Shown: positions 18,258 through 27,660, counted from the stretch's first letter. The stretch is 64,000 nt of DNA from Legionella yabuuchiae (GCF_900640115.1 NZ_CAAAIW010000002.1:100815-164814), one strand, 5' to 3'. Numbers and translations are program-made. Notes: generated from the sequence alone by a model not told the origin.

Positions 18258-19673
18258 TTAAACCATTAACTTAACTCGCCCATGAATCCATGCTTTTCGC
18301 GAATACAATAACAGCGCGGGAAGCATCATCAGTACGATGCCACTGGTAAAGACTACTCTAAAATGGCTTACCCCTCCCACATCCATGCTTTCGACGGGTG
18401 GGTAAAATCCTATGACTAAGGTAATGCAACATCCGACTAATCCTAATACGCAGGTAAAGTAATAACCCATACGACCACCTGGTATGGAAAATGGTCTTGG
18501 GATGTCGGCGTATTTATGCTTCAAATGAATGGCGGCTAGAAACATTAACACATACATTAAGATGTACAGTTCGGTGCTTAATGCGGTAAAGAGCCAATAA
18601 ATGGCATTTACGGAGGAGAATAACATAAACCCGCTACATAGAGCCGTGACCAAAACAGCTTGTAAGACTAATATCCGAGAAGCAATGCCATGTTTATTCA
18701 GTTTATACAACCACTTGGGGAAAAAGCCATGATCGGCAGCCATGAGCAAGCCTTTGGCAGGTGAAATAATCCAGTTGACCATGTTGCCCAGGCTACCCAG
18801 CAGAAGCAAAATCACCATTAAGGGCATTAATGCCGATAAATGATAGGCCGCAAAGAAGTTGGTAAACGCTTGCATCACGCCATGGACTAAGCTGATTTCA
18901 GCATGCGGTAAGACGAAGGCAATGGCTAATGAGCCTAAAATCATGGTGGTTAAAATTAAAATTACCGAAAAATACATCGCTTTAGGAAAATTCTTCTGCG
19001 GGTTATTGACGTTTCGAACATGAACGGCTGCCAGTTCCATGCCTAAAAATGAGGTCATGATGGCGGTTAATGAAATCCAGGAATCAGTATCTTGCCAACG
19101 AGGAATTAAATTTCCAGGGCTTAAGTCAACCGCGATAGGATTACCATGAAGCACCCAAATAATCGCCAGTAAAATAATAAACCCCATCGGAATAATCATT
19201 CCAACAATCGCACAAAAGCTTGCAAAGGCTGCGGATGCGCGTAACCCAGCAAGACCAAGGATTGTAAGCGACCAGAATGTAATTAAAATTACCGTAATTA
19301 AATAGACTTTATTCTGCGCTAATTCAGGATTAATGAGGTAAGCAAGCGTTCCTGCAATAAACGATAAGATGGTTGGATACCACACCATAGTGTTAATCCA
19401 TTGCAGCCAGATGGTAAAAAAAGCCCAGTTTTCTCCAAACGCATGACGAACCCAACTGTACACCCCACCTTCCTCTTCGGACCAGGTAGAGGAAAGCTCT
19501 GCTGCCACTAAGGCGACTGGAATAAGAAAGACAATTGCTGAAAACGTAAAAAAGAAAATTAAAGAAGAACCAAATAACGCGGTAGCTGGTAAATTACGGA
19601 TGCTGTCAATTGCGCCTGTGATTAATAAAACCAAAGCAAGAACAGAAATTTTCTCTGAAGACCAGGCTTTCAT
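18258..19673 (-). CDS. APC-superfamily amino acid permease
   Basis: 471 residues with about 12 membrane helices. The helix-1 region has LVLLITGAIDSIRNLPATAL and a later SEEEGGVYSWVRHAFG segment typical of the glutamate/GABA and basic amino acid antiporter group of APC transporters. Intracellular bacteria of this order rely on amino acid uptake, so several paralogues are usual. Substrate unknown. Convergent with kdsB. Confidence 0.87.
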   Translation of the reverse strand: MKAWSSEKISVLALVLLITGAIDSIRNLPATALFGSSLIFFFTFSAIVFLIPVALVAAELSSTWSEEEGGVYSWVRHAFGENWAFFTIWLQWINTMVWYPTILSFIAGTLAYLINPELAQNKVYLITVILITFWSLTILGLAGLRASAAFASFCAIVGMIIPMGFIILLAIIWVLHGNPIAVDLSPGNLIPRWQDTDSWISLTAIMTSFLGMELAAVHVRNVNNPQKNFPKAMYFSVILILTTMILGSLAIAFVLPHAEISLVHGVMQAFTNFFAAYHLSALMPLMVILLLLGSLGNMVNWIISPAKGLLMAADHGFFPKWLYKLNKHGIASRILVLQAVLVTALCSGFMLFSSVNAIYWLFTALSTELYILMYVLMFLAAIHLKHKYADIPRPFSIPGGRMGYYFTCVLGLVGCCITLVIGFYPPVESMDVGGVSHFRVVFTSGIVLMMLPALLLYSRKAWIHGRVKLMV

Positions 19674-19791
19674 AACCGCAAAATCCTAACTGGCAAAAAG
19701 ATACTCATTATAAAGGTAAAATCAATGTGCGCCTAGTAGTGTATGATGCAAGACGATAGCCAGAATCGCGGCATCCGGACTACAACGAATT

Positions 19792-20604
19792 TTATGCGGG
19801 TTGTGGGCTTGGGTTGGTTTCTTGGGGCAGATCGTCATTTTTCTTTGCGCGACCCATGCAAAAAAATCCAAGGCCAGCAGCTGCAATGCCCGCACCAGCT
19901 CCGGCCATGATAACTCCGGGAACACTGGCTGTACCCGCACTGGCTGTAATGATTGCTCCTCCGGCAAGAGAAATAAGCGTTCCTACTACCATCATGCCAA
20001 TGCCAAGCGCTTTCCATAACATGGCTGCATTTTGATTTAAAAAAACATGGATAGTGTCTAACAATCCTGAATGCTCAAACGTTTCATTTGTGCCTGAGGG
20101 AATGATCGGCGAAGGTATCGTTTCTTGTTCTAAAACTTGAGCGTTTGTATCGAAATCTGCTATTTCTGTACCTGAGTCAGATAGTGGTCTGGCTCTAGAG
20201 AGTTCTTCATCCAAGCTCTCGGTACCATGACTGGATTCTGCTAAACCTATTGTTGGTATGTGTGTTAATGCTTGTGGAATACCTAGAGCTGAAAAGTAAA
20301 ATGGATAGGTTGGAATCCTTGTTAATGAGAGAGAGGGGGGTTGAATTAGTCCCACTGTTCCAGCAGTCATTGGCCAGGGCTGAGCAAAACGAGGTCCAAA
20401 AGTACCTGGTACACGCCAATGCATCCCGTAGTATCCAAATGGACCAACAAATAAACTGGTGGTCGTTATGGGGGTATGGTGATGCTGCCTATAGAGTAAA
20501 GTCACAGATCGGTTTGACTGAGAGTCATCATTGTGAACAATGGGAAAGTGAATCGTTGGCGAAACTCTTCTTAGTAAACGGTACAAAAAACACTCTTTAT
20601 ACAT
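19792..20604 (-). CDS. Unknown protein with C-terminal hydrophobic hairpin
   Basis: 270 residues; no known domain recognised. Residues 40-100 are rich in P, H, G and aromatic residues; 120-185 are acidic and polar; about 190-255 form two hydrophobic segments (GIGMMVVGTLISLAGGAII and VPGVIMAGAGAGIAAAGLGF) rich in Gly/Ala, ending in a charged proline-rich tail. No signal peptide. Such a late glycine-rich hairpin is common in type IV effectors that insert in host membranes, but nothing here proves secretion. The start is uncertain because no clear ribosome binding site precedes ATG 20604. Confidence 0.6.
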   Translation of the reverse strand: MYKECFLYRLLRRVSPTIHFPIVHNDDSQSNRSVTLLYRQHHHTPITTTSLFVGPFGYYGMHWRVPGTFGPRFAQPWPMTAGTVGLIQPPSLSLTRIPTYPFYFSALGIPQALTHIPTIGLAESSHGTESLDEELSRARPLSDSGTEIADFDTNAQVLEQETIPSPIIPSGTNETFEHSGLLDTIHVFLNQNAAMLWKALGIGMMVVGTLISLAGGAIITASAGTASVPGVIMAGAGAGIAAAGLGFFCMGRAKKNDDLPQETNPSPQPA

Positions 20605-20767
20605 TAAAAATTAATCAATTGTATATAATAATGGACAAATATTGAACCCTTTGAGTGAAATTAATATCTTGAAACGTTACGGGGTTTTAATTTTATTCAT
20701 GCCGTGGTAAAAGGTGCTTTTACAGTTTCTTGTATGATTTTTAATTGATCATCGATCCAGGATATAT

Positions 20768-21166
20768 ATGAAAAACCCATTTGCATTTTTTAATCCAACT
20801 TCGTTTCGTTCCCAAGCTCAGCTGCTTAATATAGTTGCAATGATCTTAACCGCTCATGATTATTTCACAAAGCCCGAAGCCAGTGGGGCTGAGGCAAGTT
20901 TTGCAATGTCTGTTTCTACTCTGGCAGTAGCGGCATTAGGCGACCCTGAAAACGGACCTGTCCGTGATTTTTTAAGTTTATTAGCTAGTTCTGCAGGATT
21001 TGGTCGTTCTGTTCAGGCGCTTATTAGTTCTTCTGCATCACCTGCTGCTAATGTAGTACATTTGTTGACAAATCTATATACCGTTGGCACACATATTGGT
21101 ACGTTTAGACCTAAGTCAGAAGAAAATACTGGCAGCGAATCTCGTTCTCCATCTGCTAGATCATAA
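20768..21166 (+). CDS. Unknown small protein, divergent neighbour of the hairpin protein
   Basis: 132 residues, Ser/Ala-rich, not recognised. It has mild hydrophobic stretches (LLNIVAMIL; FAMSVSTLAVAALG) and a polar Ser-rich C-terminus (SESRSPSARS). The ATG has AGGA six bases upstream. Its stop is only two bases from the convergent yjbQ stop. It is divergent from the gene at 19792-20604, and both look lineage-specific. Confidence 0.6.
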   Translation: MKNPFAFFNPTSFRSQAQLLNIVAMILTAHDYFTKPEASGAEASFAMSVSTLAVAALGDPENGPVRDFLSLLASSAGFGRSVQALISSSASPAANVVHLLTNLYTVGTHIGTFRPKSEENTGSESRSPSARS

Positions 21167-21168
21167 TC

Positions 21169-21609
21169 TTAACGGCCTTGTACAGTCAGTACAAGCGAGC
21201 GTGCGGGAGCATGATTGCGATGTTCGCAAAGATAGATGCCTTGCCATTGCCCCAACCATAAGGAGTTATTGTTTAGCGGGATAGTCAGGCTTGAGCCAAG
21301 CATCGCGTTCTTGATATGGGCAGGCATGTCATCTTCGCCTTCCACGGTATGGGTATAGAGTGGTAAACCATCTGGTGCAATTCGGTTGAAAAATTGTTCT
21401 AAATCCTCCCTGACTTCCCGGCAAGTATTTTCACTGATGGTTAACGATGCGGAGGTATGTTGTAAAAAAATGTTCAGTAATCCGACTTGCACATCAGGCA
21501 TATTTGCCAATGCTGAACGAATATCATCGGTGATCAAATGAAAGCCTCTGCCCTTTTTGGGGAGTGAAAGCGTGGTTTGCCAAAACCCAGTTTCTTCAGA
21601 TTGTTTCAC
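21169..21609 (-). CDS. yjbQ: YjbQ/UPF0047 family protein
   Basis: 146 residues. The family signature is present: LLNIFLQHTSASLTISEN and HIKNAMLGSSLTIPLNNN, LWLGQWQGIYLCEHR. Family members show weak thiamine-phosphate synthase activity and have a conserved metal site; the true role is unsettled. It starts inside the end of bolA (14-base overlap), so the two form an operon. Confidence 0.92.
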   Translation of the reverse strand: MKQSEETGFWQTTLSLPKKGRGFHLITDDIRSALANMPDVQVGLLNIFLQHTSASLTISENTCREVREDLEQFFNRIAPDGLPLYTHTVEGEDDMPAHIKNAMLGSSLTIPLNNNSLWLGQWQGIYLCEHRNHAPARSLVLTVQGR

Positions 21610-21919
21610 GACGGCTTCCTCCGCGACAAGCAGGAGAGGGGTTCACTTCTTCGCCTCGTGCATTCCATTCCTCTGGCGTATATAAATGAAGGCTTAATGC
21701 ATGCAACCCTTTATCAAACTCATCTTTAAGTAAGGTATTGATGAGCCGATGGCGATTCACTCGCGTTGTATTTTCAAACAAGGAAGAAACAACGGTTACT
21801 TTAAAGTGTGTTTCTGCTCCTTGGGGAACACGATGCTGATGGGATTCATCTTCAATGATGAATGCATCGGCTTTAAGCGCTTCGGACAATGTGGTTTGAA
21901 TTCTTAGCTTTCTGTTCAT
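21596..21919 (-). CDS. bolA: BolA-family protein
   Basis: 107 residues. BolA/YrbA fold with ETHFKVTVVSSLFENTTRVNRHRLIN and the conserved segment LHALSLHLYTPEEW. BolA proteins pair with monothiol glutaredoxins to bind Fe-S clusters and affect cell shape and iron responses. First gene of a bolA-yjbQ pair. Confidence 0.93.
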   Translation of the reverse strand: MNRKLRIQTTLSEALKADAFIIEDESHQHRVPQGAETHFKVTVVSSLFENTTRVNRHRLINTLLKDEFDKGLHALSLHLYTPEEWNARGEEVNPSPACRGGSRRETI

Positions 21920-22009
21920 TGTTGGATAAAGATTTTTTCATAATGATAAAAGTATACGCATTTAGGCGGTATTTGTCATGTTTGTTGGCCAGTATTAATA
22001 GTGTTTTCT

Positions 22010-22079
22010 CTGTACGGTACGATTTTTGAAAAGGTCGTTGCGAGAGCGCAGCGACGTTTTCAAAAATCGTACCGTACAG
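22010..22079. repeat. 70-base near-perfect palindrome
   Basis: CTGTACGGTACGATTTTTGA at the left end is exactly complementary to the right end, and the arms run about 24 bases; the middle adds a second inverted pair (GTCGTTGCG / CGCAGCGAC). It lies between bolA and the first pilin gene. No coding frame inside is credible. It looks like an extrusion-prone mobile palindrome or a bidirectional transcription stop. Confidence 0.85.
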
Positions 22080-22336
22080 TGAGTGCTTTAATAAAAGCAT
22101 TGTTAATTATTGGATTATCTAGTAATGCATGGGGTGGCTTGAACAAGTTAGGCCAAGTAGAGAAGTTTTATTTACGAAATCGGTCTGGCGGATAAAGCTT
22201 ATGTGCACAGGACTCTCGGGGTGGAGGCTGCTGTTTGACGATTGGTTGCGTTTTTTGTTAGCTTGATGGACAATGTAATAATTAAAGGCCGATAACTATC
22301 GGAAAAACCTACATATATTCTAAATTAGGGGCATGG
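22080..22336. other. Leader of the first pilin gene
   Basis: No recognised gene. A frame ending at 22195 contains a signal-peptide-like stretch (LLIIGLSSNAWG) but starts inside the palindrome; I leave it uncalled. A GGGG (22328-22331) precedes the pilin start. I do not find a sigma-54 promoter as clear as the one for the second pilin. Confidence 0.4.
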
Positions 22337-22750
22337 ATGAAGCAAGGAGGCTTTACCATTGTTGAGCTTTTAGTGGTGTTAGGAATTGTTGCGATACTGG
22401 CTGTTATCGCTATTCCTGTTTATCAAAATTACACTGTGCGAGCTCGCGTGACCGAGGGGCTTGCTTTCGCTACTGCGGCCCAACTAGCGGTTGCGGATAC
22501 GGTTGCCACTCATGGGCGCCTACCTTTATCTCAAGCTGAAACCAATTATCTTAGTCCTGCGCCCACAGACAATGTAGAATCTGTCACGATAGCTGATGAT
22601 GGCTCCGGTACAGTCATTATTGATTATACCCCGGCGGCAGGTGATGGAACTATTATTTTTCTCCCTACTTTAGATGCGACTAATAATATTTATTGGATTT
22701 GTACTGGGGGAACTTTGGAAACACGCTATCGCCCAATCAACTGCCGCTAG
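22337..22750 (+). CDS. Type IV major-pilin-like protein, copy 1
   Basis: 137 residues. Prepilin leader MKQGG with cleavage before FTIVELLVVLGIVAIL; Glu at mature position 5 is present. The C-terminus has a disulfide-type pair (WICTGG and NCR). It is a paralogue of the next pilin, with the same architecture, [10 protein letters not shown] versus [10 protein letters not shown]. Likely exported and assembled by the PilB/PilC/PilQ machinery elsewhere in the genome. Confidence 0.92.
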   Translation: MKQGGFTIVELLVVLGIVAILAVIAIPVYQNYTVRARVTEGLAFATAAQLAVADTVATHGRLPLSQAETNYLSPAPTDNVESVTIADDGSGTVIIDYTPAAGDGTIIFLPTLDATNNIYWICTGGTLETRYRPINCR

Positions 22751-22960
22751 TCGTACACATCTAATAGTGTACCCCAAGTGTCATAATGTGACCAAATTGA
22801 ACAGTATTGCCTATGAAAACACTCAAGTTTGGCTAGCGTATTATTTATTAAAACATCAAACGATTTAATGTGATGAAACCATTTGGAAGCTTTTTATATT
22901 GTTTATCTTTTTGAATAATAAATAAAATTTATAACTATACGACGAAGCATTAAAATGAGT

Positions 22961-22976
22961 TGGCCTAATACTTGCA
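22961..22976 (+). promoter_or_regulatory. Sigma-54-like promoter, upstream one
   Basis: TGGCCTAATACTTGCA matches the -24/-12 layout (TGGC, eight bases, TTGCA). It points toward the second pilin gene 90 bases away. Weaker than the next one because of the CTA after TGGC. Confidence 0.5.
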
Positions 22977-23012
22977 CTGTAATCAAGGATGGTGAATTAA
23001 TAATAACAACAT

Positions 23013-23028
23013 TGGCATAGAACTTGCT
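23013..23028 (+). promoter_or_regulatory. Sigma-54 promoter of the second pilin
   Basis: TGGCATAGAACTTGCT fits the TGGCAc-N5-TTGC consensus with exact spacing. It lies 38 bases before the ATG of pilA, leaving a short leader. RpoN with PilSR or similar controls pilA in related bacteria, so regulation by RpoN is expected here. Confidence 0.7.
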
Positions 23029-23066
23029 TTTATATTACTGAGTTTATAATTTTTGAGGATGAAGTC

Positions 23067-23480
23067 ATGAAACAACAAGGTTTTACATTAATTGAGTTAA
23101 TGATTGTGGTGGCGATCGTGGGTATTTTGGCTGCTGTTGCAATTCCAGCATATCAAGATTACACAATCCGTGCTCGTGTAACAGAAGGACTGAATTTGGC
23201 TTCAGCAGCAAAATTGGCCGTTTCTGAAACCGCTATCTCCAACAACGCATTACCCGCGACCCAAGCTGCAACAGGTTATGTGAGTCCCGCAGCTACTGCA
23301 AACGTGACTTCTATTGGCATTGCTGGCGATGGAACAGCAGCCATTACGGTAACGTATACTGCTGCTGCTGGAAACGGAACTATCGTGTTAACCCCAACGT
23401 TACAAGCCAACGGTGAAGTGACCTGGGTTTGTACTGGTGGTACCTTAAACGATAGATTTCGCCCAGCTAACTGCAGATAA
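23067..23480 (+). CDS. pilA: Type IV pilin, PilA-like, copy 2
   Basis: 137 residues. Leader MKQQG, cleavage before [20 protein letters not shown], Glu5 conserved. C-terminal disulfide region WVCTGG and NCR. The mature sequence is Ala/Thr-rich. It has a GAGGATG ribosome binding region, two sigma-54-like promoters and a terminator of its own, so it is a monocistronic unit. It is probably the major pilin of the pair. Confidence 0.95.
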   Translation: MKQQGFTLIELMIVVAIVGILAAVAIPAYQDYTIRARVTEGLNLASAAKLAVSETAISNNALPATQAATGYVSPAATANVTSIGIAGDGTAAITVTYTAAAGNGTIVLTPTLQANGEVTWVCTGGTLNDRFRPANCR

Positions 23481-23499
23481 TCGATAACGCAATACACTG

Positions 23500-23522
23500 A
23501 AAGCCGCCTTCGGGCGGTTTTT
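23500..23522 (+). terminator. Rho-independent terminator of pilA
   Basis: CCGCC, TTCG tetraloop, GGCGG and a T run; strong and right after the stop. pfk ends on the opposite strand at 23525. Confidence 0.9.
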
Positions 23523-23524
23523 AA

Positions 23525-24760
23525 TTACAGTTTTTTTTCAACCAGCTTATTTTTTAGTCGGATATAATCTGGAAGGCCGCTGACATAAGGAGGGTAAGCT
23601 TCTCCTTGGATCAAGGGCAGTAAATACTCTCGACAACGCTCGGTAATGCCAAAGCCGTCTTCTCGGATGTATTCAGCAGGCATTGCTTTTTCCACGTTAG
23701 CCACATCGTTAAGCGGCACTTGACCAATGGACCAAAGGTAGGGCCAATGTTGTTCTCTGACAATAATGGGCATGATGGCATTTTGGCCCTCAAGCGCTAA
23801 TTTAACGGCTGCTTTTCCTAACGCATACGCTTGTTCAACATCGACTCTTGACGCGATATGACGTGCAGAACGCTGGAGGTAGTCGGCGACAGCCCAATGG
23901 TATTTAAGGTTAAGTTTACTTTGAATCAGATCAGCAATTACCGGGGCTACTCCACCTAATTGCGCATGACCGAAGGCGTCACGAAGTGCCGCTTCGCTTA
24001 AAAACTTCCCATTTTTATCGCGAATTCCTTCGGAGGCGACAATTACACAATAACCGAATTGTTGAACGGATTGATCGACGGCTTTAATAAAGCGCTCTTC
24101 TTCAAAAGGTACTTCGGGAAATAAAATGATGTGAGGCGGTTCGTTATCATTTTTGCCCGCAAGTCCGCTAGCGGCTGCTATCCATCCGGCATGTCGGCCC
24201 ATAACTTCCAAAATAAATACCTTCGTAGATGTAGCGGCCATAGAGGCAACATCCATTCCAGCTTCCAGAGTAGAGATGGCTATGTATTTCGCAACCGAAC
24301 CAAAACCAGGGCAGTTATCGGTAAAGGGCAAATCGTTGTCGACGGTTTTTGGAATGCCGATGCACGTCACTGGGAAGTTTGCTTCCTGACTCATTTGCGC
24401 TACTTTGTTGGCTGTATCCTGAGAATCGCCACCGCCGTTGTAAAAAAAATAACCAATATTATGCGCTTTAAATACTTCAAGCAAACGTTCAAATTCCTCA
24501 TTTTTATTTTTAAGTTTGTAACGACAGGAGCCAAAAGCACCAGATGGGGTATGCATTAGCTTGGCAATGTCGTCATCACTTTCAAGTGAGGTATCAATTA
24601 AATCCTCATTTAAAGCGCCAATAATCCCATCTTTAGCAGCAAATACTTTGCTGATTTGTTCCGGGTGAAGACGAGCGGTTTGAATGACCCCACAAGCTGA
24701 AGCGTTGATGACAGCAGTGACACCACCGGATTGCGCATAAATTGCATTTTTAACGGACAT
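23525..24760 (-). CDS. pfp: Pyrophosphate-dependent phosphofructokinase
   Basis: 411 residues. The motifs GGGDSQDT and PKTVDNDLPFT carry the Asp and Lys that mark PPi-dependent rather than ATP-dependent enzymes (ATP-PFK has Gly at both places). It interconverts fructose 6-phosphate and fructose 1,6-bisphosphate with PPi, so the step is reversible and could serve gluconeogenesis, in line with amino-acid-based growth. It is convergent with pilA. Confidence 0.9.
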   Translation of the reverse strand: MSVKNAIYAQSGGVTAVINASACGVIQTARLHPEQISKVFAAKDGIIGALNEDLIDTSLESDDDIAKLMHTPSGAFGSCRYKLKNKNEEFERLLEVFKAHNIGYFFYNGGGDSQDTANKVAQMSQEANFPVTCIGIPKTVDNDLPFTDNCPGFGSVAKYIAISTLEAGMDVASMAATSTKVFILEVMGRHAGWIAAASGLAGKNDNEPPHIILFPEVPFEEERFIKAVDQSVQQFGYCVIVASEGIRDKNGKFLSEAALRDAFGHAQLGGVAPVIADLIQSKLNLKYHWAVADYLQRSARHIASRVDVEQAYALGKAAVKLALEGQNAIMPIIVREQHWPYLWSIGQVPLNDVANVEKAMPAEYIREDGFGITERCREYLLPLIQGEAYPPYVSGLPDYIRLKNKLVEKKL

Positions 24761-24798
24761 GATCGTTCCCTATTTGTTTTATAAAACGTAAGATTACC

Positions 24799-24851
24799 TA
24801 GGCAGCGGCCCTAAAGATTCGCTCCTTGCGATACTTTAGGGCCGCTGCCTA
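24799..24851. repeat. Palindrome with 18-base perfect arms
   Basis: TAGGCAGCGGCCCTAAAG and CTTTAGGGCCGCTGCCTA are exact complements separated by 17 bases. It sits between pfk and the hybrid kinase gene, downstream of the latter, and may act as its transcription stop although there is no T-run. It differs from the other palindromes in the window. Confidence 0.8.
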
Positions 24852-24906
24852 AACTAAAGCCTAGATCTTGCTGTCCACAAAACTAGCTGGAGGTAATCAG
24901 GTACAC

Positions 24907-27660
24907 TCAAATGGCCTCTGAGGCTCGATAAAAATTATTATACTCATCAAGAACGGCATCAATGGCTTGTATAAGCTGCCTAAAGGTTTGTTCAAAAACG
25001 CGACTTGGTTTTGTTTCTTTTGCAAACAATTCAAGTTGTGCCGAGAGTCGCTGCAAATGAGGGACGCCACAGAAACAACAGGCACCATGAAGTTTATGCG
25101 CTGCTCGCTCTAGTCCTAGCAGATTATTTTCAGCTTTAAGCCGTATAAATTCCATGCGTTCTTGTTCAAGATCTTTTACGAATCTCTCCAGAAATTCAAC
25201 GGCTAATTCTTTATTGCCAGAGACTCGTTTGAGGCAAATTGACCAGTCAATGGCTGTCGCTTTGGATTGATTCACCACTTCAATTAAATGATGCAATAAC
25301 ATTCCTTCATCAAATGGTTTTGGTAAGCAAAGATTAATACCTGCTTTTTGTAAGTCATCGTTGTTAAGAATATTGTTGGCGCTGATTAAAATAATGGGAG
25401 TAAGTTTGTTAAGCATTGATTGCTGACGAATACGTCTGGCTGCGTCAATCCCATTGAGGTTTGGCATTTGTAAGTCAAGTAAAATGACATCATATCTTCG
25501 CTGAGCGCACTGAGTTACGGCCTCGATCCCATCGTTCACCGATTCAATAGTAGCATTTTCTCCAAGCAGTGAATGCAAAAGCCTACGATTAACCGGATTA
25601 TCTTCTGCAATCAGTAGCTCTAGTCCACGGTCTTTAAATTGTTTTCGTAAAGAGTGAAGCTCATTTGAACCAAGGCATAGTTCGGGTTCTTCTAGATAAG
25701 GTTTATTAATCACGGATTCAATCGTATCATGTAGTTTTTGAATATTCGCAGGCTTGAAAAGAAACGCTTTCGCCCCCCATTTCTCGTATTCTGGAATCAG
25801 CCATTTTGAAATTAAAACAGTAGGGGTTTTTTGAGTGCGAATGACCTCAGCGACTTGCTTTTCACAACCTTGATTGACATTCACAAAGGCTAAATGGCAA
25901 TCCTGGTGGGTTTTGAACGCATGACTTAGCTCATTGAACGAGTTTACAAGCACGCACCTAATTCCCCACAACGCCAGGCCATTATTTAGGGCTTCTAAAT
26001 GAAGCGGGTTATCATCAAAGCAAATCACCTTTAAATTTCCAAAGCGATGGATTTGATGTTTTTCTATTTCATACGCCGCTAATTTTGCAAGCTTAATATG
26101 AACGGAAAAGGTTGAACCCTTGTGTGGTTTGCTGGTCAGTGAAATCCGGCCATTCATGTGCTCGGCTAATTTTTTGGTGATGACCAATCCAAGACCAGAG
26201 CCGCCAAAACGTCTGGTAATGGTTGTGTCTGCTTGATTAAACGCATTAAACAACGTGGCTTGGTCAGCTTCCGCAATACCAATACCAGTATCCGTTACGG
26301 AAATACAAAGGGTATAGTCCTGATCGGTTTCATGCTCAATTACAGTTCGTACCAATACATAGCCATGATCGGTAAATTTTATAGCATTAGCCACTAAATT
26401 ATTAACAATTTGTTTTAAACGCAGCGGGTCTCCAAGTACGGTTTTGGGGACCCTGATGTCTGTCGATGGAATCAAATCAATGCCTTTTTTATGGGCATTT
26501 GGAGCAAGCAGGGTGAATACTTCATCAATACAGGCCCGTAAATCCAAAGGAATGCAATCTAGATGCAGCTTGCCAGCATCCATTTTGGAGTAATCCAGAA
26601 TATCATTAATGATCGCTAATAAATCCTGGGCAGAAGATTTTATAGTTTTCACATAATCTAATTGTAAAGGATCTAACTTACTTTCTAATAAAACGTTGGT
26701 AAATCCAATTACTCCATTCATGGGAGTACGGATCTCATGGCTCATGTTTGCAATAAATTCTGATTTTTGCCGGCTTTTTTCTTCAGTTTTCTTTTTGTCT
26801 AGAGAGAGTTCGATATTTTTTTCTTCTAAAAGTTCTAGATTTTTTTGCAAATCATGCGTTGCCGTTTCGATGTATTGGTTTAAGTCATTGACCATAATCA
26901 AATATTGCTTTTGGAGATGCGCGCAACCTTGCTCGATTGTCCCAAGTTCCCCCTTGCTGATGGTTTTAATCTCTGTTTCAAATTCATTGCTTAAAATTTG
27001 CTTCATGCTTCGTCTTAATCGAGCAATAGGAATGTAAATTCGTTTGGAGAGGAAATAATGAATACTGAGTCCAATTAAAAGGCCTAACAGGGTAATAAAG
27101 ATGGTGACGATATACATCTGGTAGCGTTTAATCAATGTGGCTTGGGTGTCAATATCAATAGAAAGCCAACCTAAAATATCATCAGCTTGGAATGCTATTG
27201 GGCTGCTCGGTGCCTTAAACGGTGCAAATGAATAAAGATTGAACTTAGGTAAGGTAATAGGGGCTACGAAATTGACGCTGTAGGGATTAATCTGTTTGCT
27301 TTCAATGTAGTCTCCTGTGAATTCCGGAGGTTTGAATGGATGCTTTAAAGAGTGTTTTCCCCCACGATAGGCCAGGAGTTGTCCTTTAGCATTATAAAAA
27401 GCTAGGGCTTTAACTTCTTGATTAATGGTGGAGGCATCTACCAGCCCTTGCAGAATGCGTTTATCGTCTCTTAGTAGTGCAAGTTGCGCCGCTGGAAGCA
27501 ATTGACGGATATAAGCTTCACCCAAACGAGAGGTATATTGTGATAAATCACGACTAAACTGGCCGTTGTAAAATAAAGCGAACAAAAGGGCGACCACCAT
27601 AACTGGAATTAAGGTGGTAATTCTTAACTGGTATTTGATACCAATGCTTTTCAAATGCAA
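24907..27660 (-). CDS. letS: Hybrid sensor histidine kinase, BarA/LetS type
   Basis: 917 residues. Order of parts: membrane helix near 15-32, a periplasmic sensor, second helix around 180, HAMP and coiled coil, HisKA with FIANMSHEIRTPMNG (H about 306), HATPase with GGSGLGLVITKKLAEHMNG, receiver with LLDLQMPN (Asp about 730), and an HPt domain with AAHKLHGACCFCG (His about 852). This tripartite layout and length match BarA and its Legionella counterpart LetS, which with response regulator LetA controls CsrA-binding small RNAs and the switch to the transmissive phase. The partner regulator is not in the window. Divergent from gltX. Confidence 0.88.
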   Translation of the reverse strand: MHLKSIGIKYQLRITTLIPVMVVALLFALFYNGQFSRDLSQYTSRLGEAYIRQLLPAAQLALLRDDKRILQGLVDASTINQEVKALAFYNAKGQLLAYRGGKHSLKHPFKPPEFTGDYIESKQINPYSVNFVAPITLPKFNLYSFAPFKAPSSPIAFQADDILGWLSIDIDTQATLIKRYQMYIVTIFITLLGLLIGLSIHYFLSKRIYIPIARLRRSMKQILSNEFETEIKTISKGELGTIEQGCAHLQKQYLIMVNDLNQYIETATHDLQKNLELLEEKNIELSLDKKKTEEKSRQKSEFIANMSHEIRTPMNGVIGFTNVLLESKLDPLQLDYVKTIKSSAQDLLAIINDILDYSKMDAGKLHLDCIPLDLRACIDEVFTLLAPNAHKKGIDLIPSTDIRVPKTVLGDPLRLKQIVNNLVANAIKFTDHGYVLVRTVIEHETDQDYTLCISVTDTGIGIAEADQATLFNAFNQADTTITRRFGGSGLGLVITKKLAEHMNGRISLTSKPHKGSTFSVHIKLAKLAAYEIEKHQIHRFGNLKVICFDDNPLHLEALNNGLALWGIRCVLVNSFNELSHAFKTHQDCHLAFVNVNQGCEKQVAEVIRTQKTPTVLISKWLIPEYEKWGAKAFLFKPANIQKLHDTIESVINKPYLEEPELCLGSNELHSLRKQFKDRGLELLIAEDNPVNRRLLHSLLGENATIESVNDGIEAVTQCAQRRYDVILLDLQMPNLNGIDAARRIRQQSMLNKLTPIILISANNILNNDDLQKAGINLCLPKPFDEGMLLHHLIEVVNQSKATAIDWSICLKRVSGNKELAVEFLERFVKDLEQERMEFIRLKAENNLLGLERAAHKLHGACCFCGVPHLQRLSAQLELFAKETKPSRVFEQTFRQLIQAIDAVLDEYNNFYRASEAI

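Noticed and set aside
21873..22195. Open frames on both strands across 22010-22079
   Set aside because: Their similar peptides come from the palindrome itself.
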